Origin: Vespula vulgaris
Taxonomy: Eukaryota; Arthropoda; Insecta; Hymenoptera; Vespidae
Length of the DNA: 64,000 nucleotides
Reading direction: 5' to 3'
Assembly: GCF_905475345.1 (NCBI RefSeq)
Contig: NC_066587.1
Span: 18,429,558 to 18,493,557, forward strand
The notes beneath the pieces were generated by a model. That model worked only from the letters and a program-made list of their open reading frames with translations. It ran no database searches and was not told where the DNA came from. Both the position numbers and the translations under genes were made by a program. Each line of letters opens with the position of its first letter. The stretch's first letter is position 1. Of the stretch, positions 1-13,601 are shown in pieces.

Positions 1-18
1 ATTTTTTTTTTCTATTTT

Positions 19-315
19 CTATCTTAGATATAAGAGAATTATCGTTAGGACAGTATGTGCCTTACGAACACTACCCAATCCGATGGAAAACGGCAACTTT
101 TCTATTCGCATTGCGTTCAAAGAGGCCTCGCTCACTTTGCATGGTGTCATCATACGGCTATTCGTATAAGTTAGTATTCGTAAACTAAGATTGCCTCGTT
201 CCGAGTGTGCATTGTTTCGTAAATTGTGAGCTATAGAAATAAGGTCTCTGAGCTCGTTAAATATTGTGCCATCATGTCGATAAAATATTAGTGTAGCATT
301 TCGCAAGAATTTTCT
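19..315 (-). CDS. Possible exon of an unrecognised gene
   Basis: A 95-codon open stretch on the minus strand is less AT-biased than its surroundings and has a peptide of mixed composition. No ATG opens it. A splice-acceptor-like CACAG precedes it near 316-320, and a donor-like gtaagg lies inside it near 67-72, so it could be an internal exon of a gene running off the left edge. I do not recognise the peptide. It could equally be chance or transposon-derived, so confidence is low. Confidence 0.22.
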   Translation of the reverse strand, partial: RKFLRNATLIFYRHDGTIFNELRDLISIAHNLRNNAHSERGNLSLRILTYTNSRMMTPCKVSEASLNAMRIEKLPFSIGLGSVRKAHTVLTIILLYLR

Positions 316-484
316 GTGATATCGTTAAAACGAGGTTCGAATTATAAGTTTGTGTCAAGTCGATATTTGAGAGATGTAATATTAATTTCTTCGATCGAAA
401 CGCCAACGATACAGAGATCTGACGTAATATTTTTTATTAGCTTTACGACTCTTTGTAACTAAGTTCAAATTTATGGGGATTTTT

Positions 485-507
485 TCTCTCTCTCTCTCTC
501 TCTCTCT
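485..507. repeat. CT microsatellite
   Basis: Uninterrupted TC dinucleotide run upstream of CHD1. Confidence 0.9.
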
Positions 508-899
508 ATTCTTTTTTTTAATGTACGCATCTGTCCTACGTACGTATATACATATATTTTGTTCTTTTTCGTCAAATTTCATACGCCAAACTAAATTATT
601 AAGAATCGTATCAAAAAATCTCGTCCATATATCGAAACTCTACGTAGTATAATACCTGACTGCTGCGTCGTAAGATTTTATGTTAATTGCGCATTTGACT
701 GAATAATCGAAAAACTGACGCTGTGCATTCTGGGTAAAATTTCCGTGAGTAATAAAAATGGCTGTCTAACGACGATTTCCGTTTCGCATATTGCTTTTTC
801 GACTTCGATTATAAATGAAAAATCTTGGATCTAGTTTGAAAAGTAATATTATGTAAATCTCACGACGTTCTCCGCAAATTTTCTTGCAAAAAATCATAT

Positions 900-1219
900 T
901 TTTTGATATGTCAAATTTATTGGGAAGAAAGAGGAAGGGGGGCGGGAATGGTCGCGCTGTAGTCGACTGGTAGGGGACAGGCCGAGCGTTGCATGATGGG
1001 AAGACGGATGGGGGAGGGCGAAAGAACGAGCGGAGTTCACAAAATGGAGGCCAAGCACAGGCCTGCGAACATATAGTACGTGAAAATTCAATAATTTTGC
1101 ACGATGTCACGACGCTCTACATCATTAGTCGATTAATATTGCGAACACGTGTGCACGGATTAGTTTTTTTGTTAAATTAACGTGGATTTGTGCGTGGTGC
1201 GTCAGTTATTCGAAGTTCA
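900..1219 (+). promoter_or_regulatory. Likely CHD1 promoter and 5' UTR
   Basis: This is the only G+C- and CpG-rich stretch near the start of CHD1. It contains GGGGGGCGGG near 939-948 and runs directly into the first coding exon. A short upstream reading frame in good context (CAAAATGG, start at 1044, stop at 1074-1076) would lie in the leader if transcription begins before about 1040. The start site itself is not determined. Bases 316-900 upstream show only AT-rich sequence and a CT run. Confidence 0.45.
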
Positions 1220-2849
1220 ATGCGACGCGTAGACGAAACGATGCAGGTGAGTGGACGGGATTCGAAAATTGTTCAATTTTGGGCATCCCTTCGGATTTTT
1301 TCACCGATAATTATTTGTTTTTGGCGCCGAAACGAGCTTCGGTGTCATAGTGAGAAAACAATTAACGATATACGACCACGATGTTGTTTGGAATAAGAGG
1401 AAAAATCACATTGTGACGCGCGTTTAGAAGTATTGCCGCTAATAAAAAGCTTGTAAAAATGTAAAAAATAATTTCGCGTTCATTTAAATCATTTTTCCGC
1501 GTAGGGCGGGGTCCAAAGGACCTCGGGAGCTCAGGGACTTGATTCTTTACAGCCACACTTTTCCACAACTTTACATAGTTTTCCAGCCTCTTAATAACCT
1601 ATAAGTTTGTTTACATTGCTTCAAGATGACATTTATCACTGAAAATATTCGTGTTCCACCCCAATTTTCGTTAAAAATGATTCCTTGTATTGTCCTTCAA
1701 CCAGATACCATGGTTATTCAAAAATTTAAAACAGACCCATTTTTGCAAATTAAGCTTAAAGATCTTCATGTATGGTTTGTCTATAATAGCCGCTGTTGTA
1801 TACCATTGTCACTCTCACGAAGTAGACTAACTTCGTTAATTTCATCGTAGAAATATTGAAAAATACGCCATGCATTTTCTTATTATAAAGTTTTATACCC
1901 ATTTTTGAATTATTAGTGAGTTTAATGATACATATCGTATTTCTTTTATCAATCTTTACAAATGTAAACCTAGTTATAAAGATCTTCCTTTCTTCTGTAA
2001 AAGATATTATTTCTATCGTGCTTTTTCTTTTTCATCTCATTCATAAAATATAAAAGATAATGTGTGTAAACGAATTTTATGTATCATCTGAAAAAATTAA
2101 TCATTTAGAATCTATTTGACGAAGCGCGAAACTATATATTGAAAGTAAAACTAAAACTATTTATATTATTCTTATTGTTATGTTCAAAAGATTATGGAAA
2201 ATGTATATACGGTATACACATTGGATTTAACAATATATATTGTCCTTGAGAATTAAGTATTTTGCAAACTTTATATATTTTTAATCGTCAATAGTTGATG
2301 ATGCTTCTATGCATAAAATCTTTAGTAATTAAATAAGAAATGAAAGTACTGAATAATAATTTTGAAATGAAAGAAGCGATTAATGAAATATACTTTCCAT
2401 TTCATGATAAAGTTTTTGCAAAATTTCCAGGATTTTTTACTTTCATTAAAGTAGTTTTATATTTACATTATTGTCTGATTCCAATACGAAATCTGTCAAG
2501 ATAAAGAATCTGAAAAATTTTTTATTATGTTATGGAAAATTTTATATATATATAGTGTTTGTAATAGGATGAATTTATCCTTGATTACTATTATTATTAT
2601 ATTCTGTGTATACCAATATTATACAATCCAATTTTAGATAGAGAATATTTGTAAAATGCTATAAGAAAACTTTATTATCAAATACAATATGTTATTCTAT
2701 TTGATTTTAAATGGATTAGCATTACCTATCTAGAGAAATTAAATAATTATTGTGTAATATTAATTTGAATATCGTACTAATGATCTTTTAAGAAACAGTA
2801 TATTTAGATATGCAATTACTGCATTATCAGTAATTTTAATTTCTTATCA

Positions 2850-2883
<34 letters not shown>

Positions 2884-5800
2884 TCTTAAAATTCAGGGTA
2901 AACTAAGTTGCTGATGTACTTCCTGAATTATTTAATAAAAATGTACAGTATTCAAATAATGAAGTATATCATTTTTTATGGAACCCACTGTACCTTTCAT
3001 TATAGTATAGAAAAATTATTAGATTCGGATAAACCTAATATATACTATGAGATTAAAATATTTTTAAGTATGGTGATTGAGTGTTGGGGTAGTTTATAAA
3101 AACCACTTCTCTTTAATCTTACAATTACTATTTTAAGGTATTAAACGAATTATTCATTATTTTTATTTATTCCAGTTTATAATGTGTGTTTCATATTTTT
3201 TAATTTTTTGACTGAAAAGGATTTAAGTTTCTTAATCTTCATATTTAATCTTCTGTTCATAAAATGGTGGACATATTCCATAAAATGGAAGACAATTTAT
3301 CTTCCACATAGGTGGCAGTAGTATGAAGTAATAGATTTATAAAGAGAAGTAAAGAGTACATTTTAATTGTATAGATATACCTTCTGACAATTATCCAACA
3401 TTGATAAAAAGGAAACAATATGAAAATATATGTTTTTTATTCCAAACAACATTAGGGTTGAATCATTTTGATTTAAAGCCAAATAGTATTAGGTATTATT
3501 ATATTACAGAAAACAGTTGAATCGGAATCTGGTAAGGAATCCGGATCTGACTCTGAAAACGAGAGCAAAAGTGACAGTTCCTCATCCGGGAGTAATTCGG
3601 GATCTGCCTCTGCTACAGATAGGTGCGTATTTAATTAGGTATATATTCCTTATGAAATCAGAAAGTATGGTATGATACATTTTTTATTTCTGCCAAGATA
3701 ACTGAATGATATATGACATATGTAATTTTCTTTTGATCCAACAAAGGTTTCTACGAGTATTTTTTTTCTCGGATATTACAATATTTATTGTTTGTACAGA
3801 TTTTGTCATAACATGTACTTTATATATATATATGTGTGTGAAAACAATTATATGCCATTCAGTTAATTGTGTATTGCTATAGCTTGATATAGCACTAACA
3901 TTTGCCTTCATGGTATTGCTAACTATGTGTATTCCATTGAGTTTTTGTGATCACACATTTTTCTTTTTCTTAATTGTATTTATATTATGTCAGTCATTAT
4001 CTTTCGTATTGATTTTTGTTACATAGGAACATTAGCGATATGTTTCAGTAGAAATAAAAGCAAATCAGTTGATCCTTCATAATACCTTGAAATATATTTT
4101 TAGTTGGACAATTAATATTATTTCAATAAGCACTTTATGAGACATTTTTTCTAAATGAAATGAATGATAATGGAAAAAGATTTTAATGAAAAATATATTA
4201 GTAAATACACATTTAAATATACTTTTAAATTAAATTTTCTTTTTCTTAATAAAATATTAATTTTATACAAAATATATTTCAAGGTATAAAATAATAATCA
4301 TTCAAAGTAGTGACAAAAAATTGCTTGGCTGCTCATTCAGTGACTCTAGCTCTTCGAGCGGTTCTGGTTCTGGATCTGGTTCTGAATCTGATAAATCAGA
4401 GCAGTTGGATGCACCTGCACAAAGTGATAGTTTACAAAGCAAATCCTCTAATCACAGCACAGATGCAAAACTTAGGCTTAAAAATGAGTCTAGTCGTGAA
4501 TGGGATGAGAATCCTGATATATATGGCATTAGGAGATCCGGACGTTCTAGAAAAGAACCTGAAAGACTTGCAACACAACGCGAAAGTGATAGTGAGGGTC
4601 GCAAGAGATATAAGAAAAAGGGGTAAGTAGAGATAACAATGGAACAATTTTGATTGATCGAATTCTACGTAAGGAGTTTATGAGCTAATCTACATACTTA
4701 ATTTGTGGGAAATAAAGAACAAATGGATAACTTAAATTATATAAATTTATAGATGTACACATATGGTTACAATTCTATGCTTATTTTTCTTTGTGCTTTT
4801 CCGCATTGGATACTCACATCATGTCATGTAGATCATTGTATACTATGTGGCAATCATATATATCAGTGTGTCAATTCTAACACAATCTATTTTCTTAAGT
4901 TTATGTTTAAATTGTTGATGCTTTAATCAGTTTTTTTACATCATAATTGTATGGTTAACATATGTGTGATTTAATCACTAATGTATTTGTGAATCGTGAT
5001 AACTTTAAAGAAATGCACAGATTGGCACTATTTTATATTTGTATAATATGTAATCATAAGTAAGCATATAAACATATATCGATTATATTTAACATACATA
5101 TAAAAACTTGTGAAATTTAAACAAACGATAATTATATTGATTTCATTTTTTATCACTGAGATATGTAAAAAAAAAAAAATTTGGATAAATCTATTATTTT
5201 CGTTAAATATCTATTCATACAAATAAATTCAGTACAATCTATATGATTTTTTAAATATTATGCAACAATACGAACATTTAAAAAATCCACTATAACTAAT
5301 TACTATTTATTTATTTTAGTTCACACAATTCATGGAATTCAGAAAGTTCAGAATCTGAATCTGATGAATCAGAAAATAGACGGCCACCACCTAGCAAGTC
5401 CTTGAACAGACGTGCGGCACAAAAGGCTAAAGAAAAAGCTAGAGCACGAAAAAAGCGTATTTCCGAATCTTCTGACAATTCTTCGTTTGATAGCGATGAT
5501 AACAGAAGGTATTCACACACACACACACATACACAATATAGTTTTATTACTAATAATAAATAATTTATTATTGCATTATTGAAGACGTGAATATTAAACA
5601 TTTATAAAACAAAATTTAGGCAAGTTACAAGGAGAACGGGTACTGCAGTTAGTTATAAAGAAGAGAGTGAAGAAGGTACTGATAGCGAAGATTTGGTTGA
5701 AATCGATGAAACAACAACTACAAATACAGAACCTGATAACGCGGAAACGGTTGAAAGAATTTTGGGACAAAGAAGAGGAAAGAAGGGTGGTCAGTTTGAT

Positions 5801-8800
5801 TGTAGTAATATATATTAGATCGATATGTTTATAGAGAAGTATTTAGTAATATTGTTTTTGAACACGTTGTTAATACAGTTACAGGAAATGTCACCACAAT
5901 TTATGCAGTAGAAGAAAATGGTGATCCTAATCCAAAGGATTTAAATACCGAGGAGACTGAAACACAATATTTAATTAAATGGAAAGGATGGTCGCATATA
6001 CACAATACGTGGGAGTCAGAAGAATCTTTAAAAGCACAAAAAGTATATTTGTTATTTAATTATTGTTTACATCATTCTGATAAAGGTAAAATTAACTCAT
6101 AATTTTATCGTATTGATATGATTGTAGGTTAAAGGATTAAAAAAATTAGATAATTTTATAAAACGAGAACGAGAAATTAAACAATGGAGAGAGTATGCAG
6201 GACCTGAGGATATAGATTATTTTGAATGTCAGTTAGAGTTGCAACAAGAACTTTTGAAAAGTTATAATAATGTGGAAAGAATTATTGGTAAGTTGTAAGG
6301 GGATGTATCTGTATAATTTTTGTTTTTATTTAATTATATATACAACAATTACATATATATATATTTTTCATTAATTATGTATACAACAATTACATATATT
6401 ATATATTTTTCATTTAATCATGTACACCACAATTATATATATATATATATATACATACATATAATTCTTTCCTCATATCTGTAGCTGAATATGAAAAGCC
6501 AGATTCTGAACATCCCGATTATTATTGTAAATGGGAAAGTTTGCCATATGCCGAGGCAACGTGGGAAGATGGAGCTTTAATAGTTAAAAAATGGCCAGTA
6601 AAAATAAAAGAATTTCGGGACAGAGAAGATTCCAAAAGGACACCGAGTAAACATTGCAAAGTCCTTAAAATCAGGCCCAAGTTTCATCAGCTAAAAGGAC
6701 AGCCAGAATATATGGGTAAAGGAAAAGATTTAGTCCTGAGAGATTATCAAATGGACGGATTAAATTGGATGATCCATTCATGGTGCAAAGAAAATAGGTG
6801 AATATTTATAAAATTTTCGATAATTTATCGTCATTTATAATTCTTCCGTTCTAATGATATTTAATATATATTTCTTTATTTAGCGTTATCCTGGCAGACG
6901 AAATGGGTCTTGGAAAAACCATACAAACTATATGCTTCCTTTATTACCTATTTCATACTCATCAACTTCACGGACCGTTTTTATTAGTAGTACCTCTTTC
7001 AACAATGACTTCCTGGCAAAGAGAAATGGCCCAATGGGCACCCGACATGAACTTTGTTACGTATTTGGGTGACGTAACATCTCGAAATGTCGTACGTAAT
7101 CTTTTTCTTTTTGACGTTACACTTATACAATTACATCTTAGAACACACAGTTTATTAATATTATACATAGAAATGTTTTTCTCTAAAACTAATGTTGTCT
7201 ATTTTTTCTTTTTCTTTTTTTTTCAGATAAGAGAATACGAATGGTGTTATAGTTCAAAAAGATTAAAATTTAATGCAATACTTACAACATATGAGATAGT
7301 ACTTAAAGATAAAGCATTTTTGGGTGCCTTAAATTGGGCAGTGCTTTTAGTGGACGAAGCTCATAGATTAAAAAACGATGATTCTCTCCTTTATAAAGCT
7401 TTATCCGAATTTCATACCAATCATCGTCTTTTAATAACAGGTACTCCATTACAGAACAGTTTAAAGGAGTTATGGGCGTTACTTCATTTCATAATGCCTG
7501 CCAAATTTAATTCTTGGGAAGAATTTGAAAAAGAACACGACAATGCTGCCCAGAAAGGTTATTCTAAGTTACACAAACAGTTAGAACCTTTTATCTTAAG
7601 GCGTGTTAAAAAGGACGTAGAAAAATCATTACCTGCAAAAGTCGAGCAAATCTTACGCGTAGAAATGACTTCTTTGCAAAAACAATATTACAAGTGGATA
7701 TTGACAAAAAACTATAACGCCTTGCGTAAAGGAGTTAAAGGATCTACTATGACGTTTCTCAACATAGTGATAGAACTTAAGAAATGTTGTAATCACGCTT
7801 TTTTAACAAAACCTACCGAAAGCGAAAGAAAAGATAATAACGACGATTATCTACAACAACTGATCAGAGGTTCAGGAAAATTGGTCCTTTTGGATAAATT
7901 GTTAGTGCGACTTCGTGAGACTGGACACAGAGTATTGATATTTAGTCAGATGGTAAGAATGTTGGATATTCTTGGAGAATATTTACAAAAACGACACTTC
8001 CCTTTCCAACGATTAGATGGAAGTATAAAAGGAGAATTGAGAAAGCAGGCGTTAGATCATTTTAATGCCGAAGGTTCGCCAGATTTTTGTTTCTTGTTAT
8101 CGACCAGAGCTGGCGGACTCGGCATAAATCTTGCCACTGCTGACACCGTGATAATCTTCGACTCGGATTGGAACCCGCAAAACGATTTACAAGCACAAGC
8201 GAGAGCCCATCGAATTGGACAAAAAAATCAAGTTAACATATATCGATTGGTGACAAAAAATTCTGTAGAGGAGGAAATCGTTGAACGAGCGAAACAAAAA
8301 ATGGTTCTCGATCATTTGGTCATTCAAAGAATGGATACAACTGGAAGAACGGTCTTGGATAAAAAAAATGCTGGGACCAACAATAACCCATTTAATAAAG
8401 AAGACTTAAATGCTATATTAAAATTTGGAGCAGAGGAATTATTCAAAGACGAGGAGGACGGAGACGAGGAGCCTACGTGCGACATCGATGAAATTTTAAG
8501 AAGAGCCGAAACTAGAGACGAAGGACCTACCACCGTAGGAGACGAACTGTTATCGGCATTCAAAGTTGCCAGTTTCGCTGCATTTGAGGAGGAATCGGAG
8601 CCAGTCAATCAACCTAACGACAATGACGACGAAAGTAAAGACTGGGCTGAGATAATACCAGAAAATTTTCGAAAAAAAGTCGAAGAAGAAGAAAAGTCTA
8701 AGGAAATGGAAGATCTTTACCTTCCGCCAAGAAGTCGTAAGACTCTTCAACAAATTAATCAAACTGGCGATGGAAGAGGTAGAAAGAGGAAAAAGACGCC

Positions 8801-11800
8801 GGATGACAGCGAGGAAGGTGAAGAGTCTGGAAGCGAAGTAGAAGGTAGCGACGACGACAGACCTAAAAAGAGAGGTAGACCAAGGGTCACGCCTCGCGAG
8901 AACATCAAGAGTTTCACGGATGTAGAAATTCGTAGATTCGTCAAAAGTTATAAGAAATTTACAGCGCCTTTAAAAAGACTGGACGATATCGCCGCGGACG
9001 CAGAATTGCAAGAGAAACCAATGTCGGAATTGCGTTATTTGGGTGAACAGCTGCAATCTCGTTGCGAGGCTTGCTTATCCGAATTTGAAAGTACCGCGAA
9101 AGAGAATAAAGGCGAGGAAGAGGGTAAAGGACCTGGTCGTAAGAGAGGAAGAGGTCCTACATTTAAAATGGGCGGTGTTATGGTAAATGCAAAATCATTT
9201 TCTGCCGCCGTCAAAGAATTGGAACCATTGGATCAAGCACTTCCGTCAGATGCCGAACAAAGAGCCAATTGGCACCTTGACATCAAAGTAAAACCGGCGA
9301 ACTTTGACTGCGATTGGAATTCCGAAGATGACTCTAGACTTTTGAGAGGCATATATCAGCATGGCATGGGTTCTTGGGAAGCCATTAAAACAGATGCTAG
9401 TTTAAAACTCGGTGATAAAATTCTTCCTAATGGTAGTAAAGTTCAATCTAAACGGGTGAGCGCTCGTGCTGAGTACTTGTTAAAAGTTCTTAAAAAGCAA
9501 ATGGATTTCAAGCATGGCGTGGTAAGTTCTAGCAATTTCTTTCTAGTTTTTTTTTTGTTTTTTTTTTCCTCTTTTTTTCTCTCAAAGATTTCTCAATCCT
9601 TTCTCTTCTCTCTCAAGCGAATCGCTTAATATTAAGAACATATATTCCCTTTTTTTGATATTGTCATTCTTTGTTCGTTTTCTCTTGTTTTCTTTTTCGT
9701 CTAGTTTCGTTTCGTTTTTTTTTTCTTTTTTTTTTGTTTCCTCCAAATTCATGGCCTTCGGTTTTGTTGAGTGTACTTTCAATCTCCGTTTTTCAGACCC
9801 GTGCAAGGAAACCTAGAAAACCAAAAGAAGTAAAAACAGCAATTACTAAAGAAATAATAGAAGAAAATGAGAGTTCAGGAGAAGAGAGTAAAAAGCTTAA
9901 GACAAAAATTGATAAAGTAAGTTAATCGTTGAGAATAGGCAGAATAAATATCGAGAGAGAAAGAGAGAGAGAGAGATAGAGAAAAAAAACGTTCCATCTA
10001 TTTAAATTTTGATTTTGTTTGCAGATACTCGTAAAGAAAGAGGAAGACGTTATTGTTAAAAAAGAGATTAAAGAAGAACCCGAGGAGGCGTCTGAAGAGA
10101 AAAAGAAGGAGAAAAAAGTTAAGAAGGATAAAAAGGAAAATAAGAAGACTAAAAAAAATAAACAAACTGCAGGACCGATGCATTTCACAGCAAACAACGA
10201 ACCACGAGCTCTTGACGTTCTTGGTGATTTAGATCCATCTATATTCAATGAGGTAAGTAAATGCTTCCCATTCGAATCTTTAGATTTATCTAGCCTTTTT
10301 GTATCGTTAAAAAGTTTAAGGAGAAAAAAAAATATATATATATTAATATCTGAATTTATTTATTTATGTTTTATATATATATATATTATATAGAATCATA
10401 TTATATATAATAATATTAGAAATATATCGATATATAAATTTTTCGTATATTTCATTAGTGCAAGGAGAAGATGCGTCCGGTGAAAAAAGCATTAAAAGCT
10501 TTGGATAGACCAGATCAATCGTTGAGCGAAGCAGAGCAAGTAGCCCATACACGCCACTGTCTAGTTCAAATCGGAAATCAAATTAATACTTGTCTTGCAG
10601 AATACAAGGATCCTGAGCAAATTAAAGAATGGCGAAGTAACTTATGGTATTTTGTATCAAAATTTACAGAATTTGATGCTAAAAAGCTATATAAATTATA
10701 TAAGCATGCAACGAGAAAAGGTGGCGGTGATAGTAATGTAAGTGTAACATCTAGTCCTGAAAAGAAGGAAGACACGAGTAATTCAAAGGTATGTTTTCAT
10801 CTTTGTGTATACATATAGACATTATTCTATATAGATAATATTCTACAACGAATATCCATTGTAACAAAATATTATTTGTCCATATAGAAACATGAAAAAT
10901 CATATGACAAACATAACGACAAACAATTAGCGGATTCCAGTAATAAAGATCGCCAAATTAAGCGTAGAATCGATGACATAGAAGATAGTTCTAACAGCAG
11001 TATCCCAAGTAAGAAACATGTTACAGCTATTAATGCGATGAGCAATATTAGCAACACCTCAGCTGTTACTATCGGTGCTATTACAATTACTCCTATAACA
11101 TCAACTGCAAACTCTACGTCGAGTACAACTAATACAACGGATACGTCAAGGCACAAAGAACAAAAAGATTCAAAGTCGAAAGATATGAAACGGGATCGAG
11201 AACGAGACAGAGATAGAGACAGAAGTCACAATGATAGAGGCATGGACAGATTAAATTGTGGAAAAGATGAACGGATCAGAAGGGATAGTGGTAGTTATAA
11301 TATGGGTGGACATTATAGTGGGAGTAGAGAAGACGATCATTGGATTTTACCTAGGGACACAAGAGATATGAGAGATGGAAGGTATGCTTTTAATTTTTAA
11401 TCGTATCAAATGGAATATAATTATTTATGGATTTATGAATCTATTAACGTTTAATATATACCCTTATAGATTTACGGATCACAAACGTGATAGATTTGAA
11501 TCTTACGGACGTTTGTCTGGTGGATATCATCGAGACAGAGAAAGAGATAGAGATCGTGGTATGCATATAAACGATAAAAGAAGGTACGTATTTTGTTCGT
11601 TGATTTTATATATGTACAATATATATTCTGGCCTTTCTCCCTAAGGTCAATTTAAATTATTCTCAGTAAACTGGATTTTAGTAATTTTTATAGGTATCCA
11701 TCTGGACCACCAAGCTATGGATACGGTCCAGGTAGCTATGGAAGTGGAGGTGGCGGCTACGCACCAAATGACATGCCACCAAGCCATTTTAGAGGTCGAG

Positions 11801-11898
11801 GATATCCAGGAGATAGTTATTCGAATGAATGGCGACCTAGTAAGGATTATAGAAGAGATTATGATAGGAGGCCGCCACCACCAAATGCCAATTCCTAG
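1220..11898 (+). CDS. Chd1: Chromodomain-helicase-DNA-binding protein 1 (CHD1)
   Basis: ATP-dependent nucleosome spacing enzyme acting on transcribed chromatin. Coding exons: 1220-1246, 3510-3622, 4341-4622, 5320-5508, 5620-5786, 5879-6042, 6128-6287, 6485-6797, 6884-7091, 7227-9521, 9797-9916, 10025-10252, 10459-10788, 10888-11381, 11470-11583, 11694-11898. They total 5409 nt, or 1802 residues plus stop. Order: Ser/Asp/Glu-rich N-terminus, chromodomain 1 (about 262-325; KWKGWSHIHNTWE), chromodomain 2 (about 361-410), SNF2 ATPase with DEMGLGKT (476-483) and DEAH (584-587), helicase C lobe ending in ARAHRIGQ (near 866), SANT/SLIDE DNA-binding region (about 1100-1306), the CHD1 C-terminal helical domain (1423-1525), and an Arg/Asp- then Gly/Tyr/Pro-rich tail. 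The two chromodomains, the C-terminal helical domain and the absence of PHD fingers separate it from CHD3/4/5. ATG 1220 is the first in-frame ATG after a stop at 1178. The 27-nt first exon is the least certain join. Identification is near certain. Confidence 0.96.
1247..3509 (+). other. CHD1 intron 1, no gene seen
   Basis: AT-rich intron with no convincing open frame. It carries a short perfect hairpin: TGGAAGA at 3286-3292 and TCTTCCA at 3300-3306, separated by 7 bases. Confidence 0.6.
7092..7226 (+). other. Short in-frame, stop-free intron of CHD1
   Basis: This 135-nt segment splits the ATPase domain. It begins gtacgt, ends in a long pyrimidine run plus cag, and interrupts the conserved join between SRNV and IREYEW, so it is an intron. 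Its length is a multiple of three and it contains no in-frame stop, so retention would add 45 hydrophobic residues rather than truncate the protein. Confidence 0.85.
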
Positions 11899-12196
11899 TG
11901 CTCCTTTCGGGCACTCTTATGTATTCTAAAACGGTTATAATTCCGTTGAAACGTCATATAATTTTACACGACACAGCACTCACGGTAGTGCTAATTAACA
12001 GAAAGGAAAAGTGTGTTAAATGTATTAAATTCAATATATAATCCTTTCTGTGATTTAGCACCACTTATGACTTGTAGCTATGTAAAAAGTCGATTCCACT
12101 GCTTACTTAACACGCAACAAAATAATTTTACGATGATCAACAGATGATCGTTTCAGGAAAATCTCAAAGATAGATTGTGCAAAAAATGATGTACTG

Positions 12197-12231
12197 ATAT
12201 ATATGTGTGTGTGTGTAGGCATGTGTGTATG

Positions 12232-12267
<36 letters not shown>

Positions 12268-12270
12268 ATA
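12197..12270. repeat. GT/TA compound microsatellite
   Basis: Runs of TG and TA dinucleotides in the CHD1 3' flank. Confidence 0.9.
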
Positions 12271-13536
12271 CGCAAACACATACGTATATATCAGATATAT
12301 CATTAAAACATAATTATAATTTTTTTATATGTTAGAGCTTTTATGAGAGATATTCGTAACAGAGATAATACGCCAGTGATTTCTATCAAATGCAAATTAC
12401 GTTCAAGTCTTCTTTAATTTAGAAGACACGTCTAATATCTACTGTTATTTATACGTATAACAATCGTTTATCGCGAATAATTCTCTGGAACTGAGTTATA
12501 CAACAGTGGATATAGATATAGTTTATATTGTCATATATCGCTCCAATTAACGAACCAGTTGTTTGAAACAAACAAAATGCCTTCCCATCCATTTCATCTC
12601 TCATATATCTTGCATTTTCAATTCTCTACGTGTATAGGTTCATTTTGGGTGTGTTACTTAGGTAGTATCATTCACCATCCAAAACTCATTTCATTTCAAG
12701 ATTACTTCTTTGATATTTTAAGAGATTAGTTTGTAATTAAATAAATTTGTATTAAGGCATGATTTCATTGCCAGTTGGCTGACAGTCTATATAATATTAT
12801 GAGAAAATTTTATCGACTTCTGTCATACATAAATTTTTGCATTTTTTATTACGTTATAACCTGGATTCGGAAATACGTTGGTAAAAGAAAAATATGAAGT
12901 TTAATATTTTGATTAAAATTGAAGCATTGCAGCTAACAATATATCTTGTGCTATAGACAAATCTAAAATTTATTATAAGTTATTGTGTCGTTGAACAGAA
13001 ACTAATCATATACATACTATTCAAAGCGATAACTCAATTTTGATCACTTTTTTTTCTATTGATTTTTATAAAACCGTATATCTTGATATAAGATATAGAT
13101 AACTATTCTCTATGTTTGAGTTAACTCCTTTAAAATACAAGTTTGTATCCTACCTGAAAATAAGAGTGTGAAATAATGTAAATATTAGGATAAGATTAAT
13201 GGTTGTATTCTATTTAACTGTAGGGCCTACAAGAGAGATTGTACAACAGTTTCCTTTAAACTTGATTAAAATAACAGGAAGACTGTTATCTCTCAGCCCT
13301 GCTTCAATAAAAGATAGAGGGATATAATTAGAGATATGCGTAAGAAGAAAAAAAAATTTTAATTATATAATTGTAAGACACTCTGAAAGAACATTGATCT
13401 ATCGAAATATTTTTTAATCCAACTCTTGATAATCATGACATTTATATAGCACTTTTCAGTAGGAATACCGAATGCACCATTTATCATGTTCTGGTGTTTT
13501 GTAAAGTATTCCATTTTTCGTATGTCTTATCCATCT

Positions 13537-13537
13537 G

Positions 13538-13596
<59 letters not shown>
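13537..13596. repeat. TC/TA/CA compound microsatellite
   Basis: A TC run passes into a TA run and then a short CA run. Confidence 0.9.

Positions 13597-13601
<5 letters not shown>

Noticed and set aside
2290..2360. Box C/D snoRNA-like pattern (TTGATGATG and a later CTGA) in CHD1 intron 1
   Set aside because: The C box lacks the purine at its first position and the ends do not pair; such short words are common in this sequence.
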